Made by a program: the position numbers and the translations under genes. A stretch of DNA of 64,000 nucleotides from Actinomadura luzonensis (lineage in GTDB: Bacteria; Actinomycetota; Actinomycetes; Streptosporangiales; Streptosporangiaceae), in NCBI RefSeq assembly GCF_022664455.2, contig NZ_JAKRKC020000001.1, positions 682,001 to 746,000 of the forward strand, read 5' to 3'. Shown in pieces: positions 61,789 through 64,000 of this stretch (position 1 is its first letter; every line of letters starts with the position of its first letter). The notes beneath the pieces were generated by a model. The model was not told the origin of the DNA and did no database searches. It saw nothing but the letters and a program-made list of their open reading frames with translations.

Positions 61789-62693
61789 GACTCCTCCGGC
61801 GTCCACATCGGCAGGACGAGGTCGTCGTCCATCGGCCGGTACGTCACCCGCAGCGGCATGCCGACCCGCACCTCCTCGATCGGGCAGTCCACGACGTTGC
61901 CCACCACCCGCACGCCCTCCGGCAGCTCCACCACGGCCACCACGAACGGCGTCTGGCGCCCGGGCACCGGCGGCCGGTGGTGCACGACGTAGCTGTAGAG
62001 GGTGCCGAGGCCGCTCGCGAGCACGTACGAGCGGTTGGCCGAGCGGCACTGCGGGCACAGCGGGCCGGGCGGGTGGCGGAGCAGGCCGCAGTCGGCGCAG
62101 CTCTGGACGCGCAGCTCGCCCTGCCGGGCGCCTTCCCAGAAGAACGCGGTGTCCTGGTTGACCGCTGGGCGGAGCGGATACGGCTGCCGGGGCTCCTGCT
62201 TGGCACGCGGGCGAAATTTCAGGACACGGAACAGCATCTCGGTCACCGGTTCGTCGTCCTCGGCGTACCAGGTGATGTACCAGGTGGCGAAGAAGCCGAC
62301 GCCGAGGGCGGTCCTCTTGGGACCGGCCAGGCCGCCGAGGCGGGTGGCGGGGGTCAGGCGCTCGCCCACCCGGGCGTAGCGGTGGTAGGTCTGCTCGCAG
62401 TTGGTCGCCACGACGCCGGTGTAGCCGGCGGCGTTGAGCGCGTTCATCAGGTCGTCCACCGGGGAGCGGTCCTTGGCCGTGGCGCGGAGGCCGGGCATGG
62501 TCCAGACCTGGGCCATCGCCGGCGGGGCCAGGCCCCGCTCCAGGTAGACGGGGTTCTCGTCGCCCATGGCGGCCAGCCAGTGGCGGATCATGGGGACGTT
62601 CACCGGATCGGCGGCGGGCGTGCCGCGCAGCTCGCCCAGCGCCGCCTGCTTGGCCGCCAGCTCGTGCAGCTCCTCGTCCGTGAGCGCGCTCAT
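61785..62693 (-). CDS. chsH2: ChsH2: MaoC-like domain fused to DUF35 OB/zinc-ribbon domain
   Basis: 302 aa. Residues about 5-165 are a MaoC-like half (HWLAAMGDENPVYLE, GYTGVVATNCEQTYHRY) lacking the clear Asp/His catalytic pair, as in mycobacterial ChsH2. Residues about 185-302 are DUF35: zinc ribbon CADCGLLRHPPGPLCPQC, then OB fold with TLYSYVVHHRPPVPG. The N-half pairs with ChsH1, the C-half with Ltp2, channelling the hydrated intermediate to the aldolase. ATG start overlaps chsE2 stop by 4 bases (ATGA). Confidence 0.9.
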   Translation of the reverse strand: MSALTDEELHELAAKQAALGELRGTPAADPVNVPMIRHWLAAMGDENPVYLERGLAPPAMAQVWTMPGLRATAKDRSPVDDLMNALNAAGYTGVVATNCEQTYHRYARVGERLTPATRLGGLAGPKRTALGVGFFATWYITWYAEDDEPVTEMLFRVLKFRPRAKQEPRQPYPLRPAVNQDTAFFWEGARQGELRVQSCADCGLLRHPPGPLCPQCRSANRSYVLASGLGTLYSYVVHHRPPVPGRQTPFVVAVVELPEGVRVVGNVVDCPIEEVRVGMPLRVTYRPMDDDLVLPMWTPEES

Positions 62694-63844
62694 CGGGGCG
62701 GCCTCGGCAGGTTCAGGCCGAGCATGGCGATCAGCTCCCGCTGCACCTCGTTGACGCCGCCGCCGAAGGTCAGCACCACCGCGCCCTTGGCGCCGAGGTC
62801 GGTGCGCTCGATCAGCTCCGCCGTCTCCGGGTCGGCGGGGTCGCCGTACCTGGCCAGCACCTCGCCGACGATCCGGCCGGCCTCCTGCATGCGCTCCGAG
62901 CCGTAGATCTTGGTGGCCGAGGCGTCGGGCGCGCCCAGCCAGCCGAGGTCCATGTTGGCCGCGACCTGCCAGTTCAGCAGCTCGTTCGTGCGCAGGGCCA
63001 CCCGGACGCGGGCGAGGGCGCGGCGCACGTCCGGCTCGCCGGTCAGGCCGGCCCGGCGGGCCCAGGCGAGGAAGCGGTCGTGGATCTGGCCGAGGTTGCC
63101 GGCCGGGCCGAGGGTGACGCGCTCGTGGTTGAGCTGGTTGACGATCAGGTCCCAGCCCTTGTCCACCTCGCCGACCACCCGGTCCACCGGCACGCGGACG
63201 TCGGAGTAGTAGGTGGAGTTGGTGTGGTGGCGGCCGTCCATGGTGACGATCGGCGTCCAGGAGAAACCCGGGTCGTCCGTGGAGACGATCATCATGGTGA
63301 TGCCCTTGTGCTTCTTCGCCTCGGGGTTCGTCCGGGCGGCGAGCCAGATGTACTGGGCGTAGTGTGCGCCGCTGGTGAAGATCTTCTGGCCGTTGACGAC
63401 GTAGTGGTCGCCGTCCAGCACCGCCGTGGTGCGCAGGGACGCGAGGTCGGTGCCGGCCTCGGGCTCGCTGTAGCCGATCGCGAAGTGGCACTCGCCGGCC
63501 AGGATGCGCGGCAGGAAGAAGTCCTTCTGCTCCTGGGTGCCGTACTGCATGAGCGTCGGGCCGACGGTCTGCACCGTGATGATCGGGTACGGCACGCCCG
63601 CGCGGGCGATCTCGTTGGCGAAGATCTGCTGCTCCAGAGGGCCGTAGCCGGCGCCGCCGTACTCCTTGGGCCAGCCGAGGCCGAGCTTGCCGTCGCGGCC
63701 GAGGCGGCGGCAGTGCTCCATGTACGCGTCGCCGAACGGGTCCTCGGCGATCTTCGCGCGGTCCTCGGCCGACAGGCAGCCCTGGAAGTAGGCGCGCAGC
63801 TCGTCGCGGAGCCTGCGCTGCTCCGGTGTCAGGTCGATGAGCAT
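62690..63844 (-). CDS. chsE2: acyl-CoA dehydrogenase subunit (FadE29/ChsE2-like)
   Basis: 384 aa. Acyl-CoA dehydrogenase: CHFAIGYSEPEAGTDLASL (FAD/substrate middle block), VVNGQKIFTSGAHYAQYIWL, GFSWTPIVTMDGRHHTNSTYYSDV, and C-terminal ALARVRVALRTNELLNWQ. Its position and length match FadE29, the beta partner in the ChsE1-ChsE2 heterotetramer that dehydrogenates the propionyl side chain of steroid acyl-CoAs. ATG start shares one base with the stop of the upstream acyl-CoA dehydrogenase (TGATG). Electrons would go to ETF. Confidence 0.88.
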   Translation of the reverse strand: MLIDLTPEQRRLRDELRAYFQGCLSAEDRAKIAEDPFGDAYMEHCRRLGRDGKLGLGWPKEYGGAGYGPLEQQIFANEIARAGVPYPIITVQTVGPTLMQYGTQEQKDFFLPRILAGECHFAIGYSEPEAGTDLASLRTTAVLDGDHYVVNGQKIFTSGAHYAQYIWLAARTNPEAKKHKGITMMIVSTDDPGFSWTPIVTMDGRHHTNSTYYSDVRVPVDRVVGEVDKGWDLIVNQLNHERVTLGPAGNLGQIHDRFLAWARRAGLTGEPDVRRALARVRVALRTNELLNWQVAANMDLGWLGAPDASATKIYGSERMQEAGRIVGEVLARYGDPADPETAELIERTDLGAKGAVVLTFGGGVNEVQRELIAMLGLNLPRPPR

Positions 63845-64000
63845 CAGACGAGGGCTCCGATCAGGTCGAGCTGGGCGTCGGCGCCGCCGAGCAGGTGGGA
63901 CAGGTGCTTGGCCTGGGCGAAGTAGCGGTGCAGCGGGTAGGTGACGTCGAGGCCGAGCCCGCCGTGCAGGTGCTGGCAGATGTGCAGGGCCTTGACCGCC
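63844..64000 (-). CDS. chsE1: acyl-CoA dehydrogenase (FadE28/ChsE1-like), C-terminus only
   Basis: Only the last 52 codons or so lie in the window; the gene continues to the right. The visible end HICQHLHGGLGLDVTYPLHRYF followed by AQAKHLSHLLGGADAQLDLIG is the conserved tail of steroid-CoA dehydrogenase alpha chains. Its order directly before chsE2 and one-base stop/start overlap support the ChsE1 assignment. Confidence 0.78.
   Translation of the reverse strand, partial: AVKALHICQHLHGGLGLDVTYPLHRYFAQAKHLSHLLGGADAQLDLIGALV

Overview
The window is very GC-rich, densely coded actinobacterial DNA. Codons end mostly in G or C, and GTG and TTG starts are common. The gene content fits a filamentous actinomycete, most like a Streptosporangiaceae/Nonomuraea-type genome: a GlgE alpha-glucan pathway, several membrane Ser/Thr kinases, a SARP regulator, ECF41-type sigma factor, ImmA/IrrE regulator, secreted subtilases, and mycobacteria-like steroid side-chain genes. 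The genus is an inference. Both edges cut genes: a ROK repressor on the left and an acyl-CoA dehydrogenase on the right.

Layout. 1-3.3 kb: a ROK regulator divergent from an unusual HAD-phosphatase/GH13 glucosidase fusion. 3.4-7.4 kb: epoxide hydrolase, two gene remnants (YceI-like and SGNH-like), and an FAD oxidase divergent from a LuxR regulator. 7.7-9.5 kb: etfBA. 9.7-15.2 kb: three tandem membrane Ser/Thr kinases with a 47-bp tandem repeat between two of them. 15.4-20.9 kb: a YbaK deacylase and a tightly coupled four-gene operon (coiled-coil protein, PP-loop ATPase with four Cys, M55 D-aminopeptidase, Tat-type flavin amine oxidase), divergent from an Rpn-like protein. 20.9-25.5 kb: enoyl-CoA hydratase, a Cys-less HesB-like protein, a CehA/McbA-type metallohydrolase, a thioesterase and a secreted HNH nuclease. 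25.6-28.5 kb: an unknown protein coupled to an XRE-ImmA metallopeptidase, followed by an IS30-HTH/GbsR-like fusion. 28.6-31.4 kb: secreted amidase and RpiR regulator.

31.4-46.6 kb is the alpha-glucan locus: glgP divergent from glgE-treS-mak. glgB is separated from them by about 5 kb carrying an imine-reductase-like gene, a SARP and a DUF4328 membrane protein. TreS and Mak make maltose 1-phosphate, GlgE polymerises it, GlgB branches the product and GlgP degrades it. 46.7-50.3 kb: two secreted subtilases. 50.3-53.6 kb: nucleoside-kinase-like protein, soluble SppA, a frameshifted remnant and a flavin reductase. 53.6-57.0 kb: OpuC-type osmoprotectant ABC importer. 57.3-60.2 kb: a membrane-anchored sigma-like protein and an ECF41 sigma factor divergent from its usual carboxymuconolactone-decarboxylase partner. 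60.2-64 kb: chsE1-chsE2-chsH2-chsH1-ltp2, in the gene order of the mycobacterial igr operon for removing the last side-chain carbons of cholesterol. The etfBA products could accept electrons from these acyl-CoA dehydrogenases.

The least explained items are the PP-loop/M55/amine-oxidase operon, the 11-bp-periodic direct repeats in front of the SARP, the HAD-GH13 fusion, the unknown-ImmA pair and the membrane-anchored sigma-like protein. No tRNA, rRNA, CRISPR array, intact insertion sequence or prophage was recognised.
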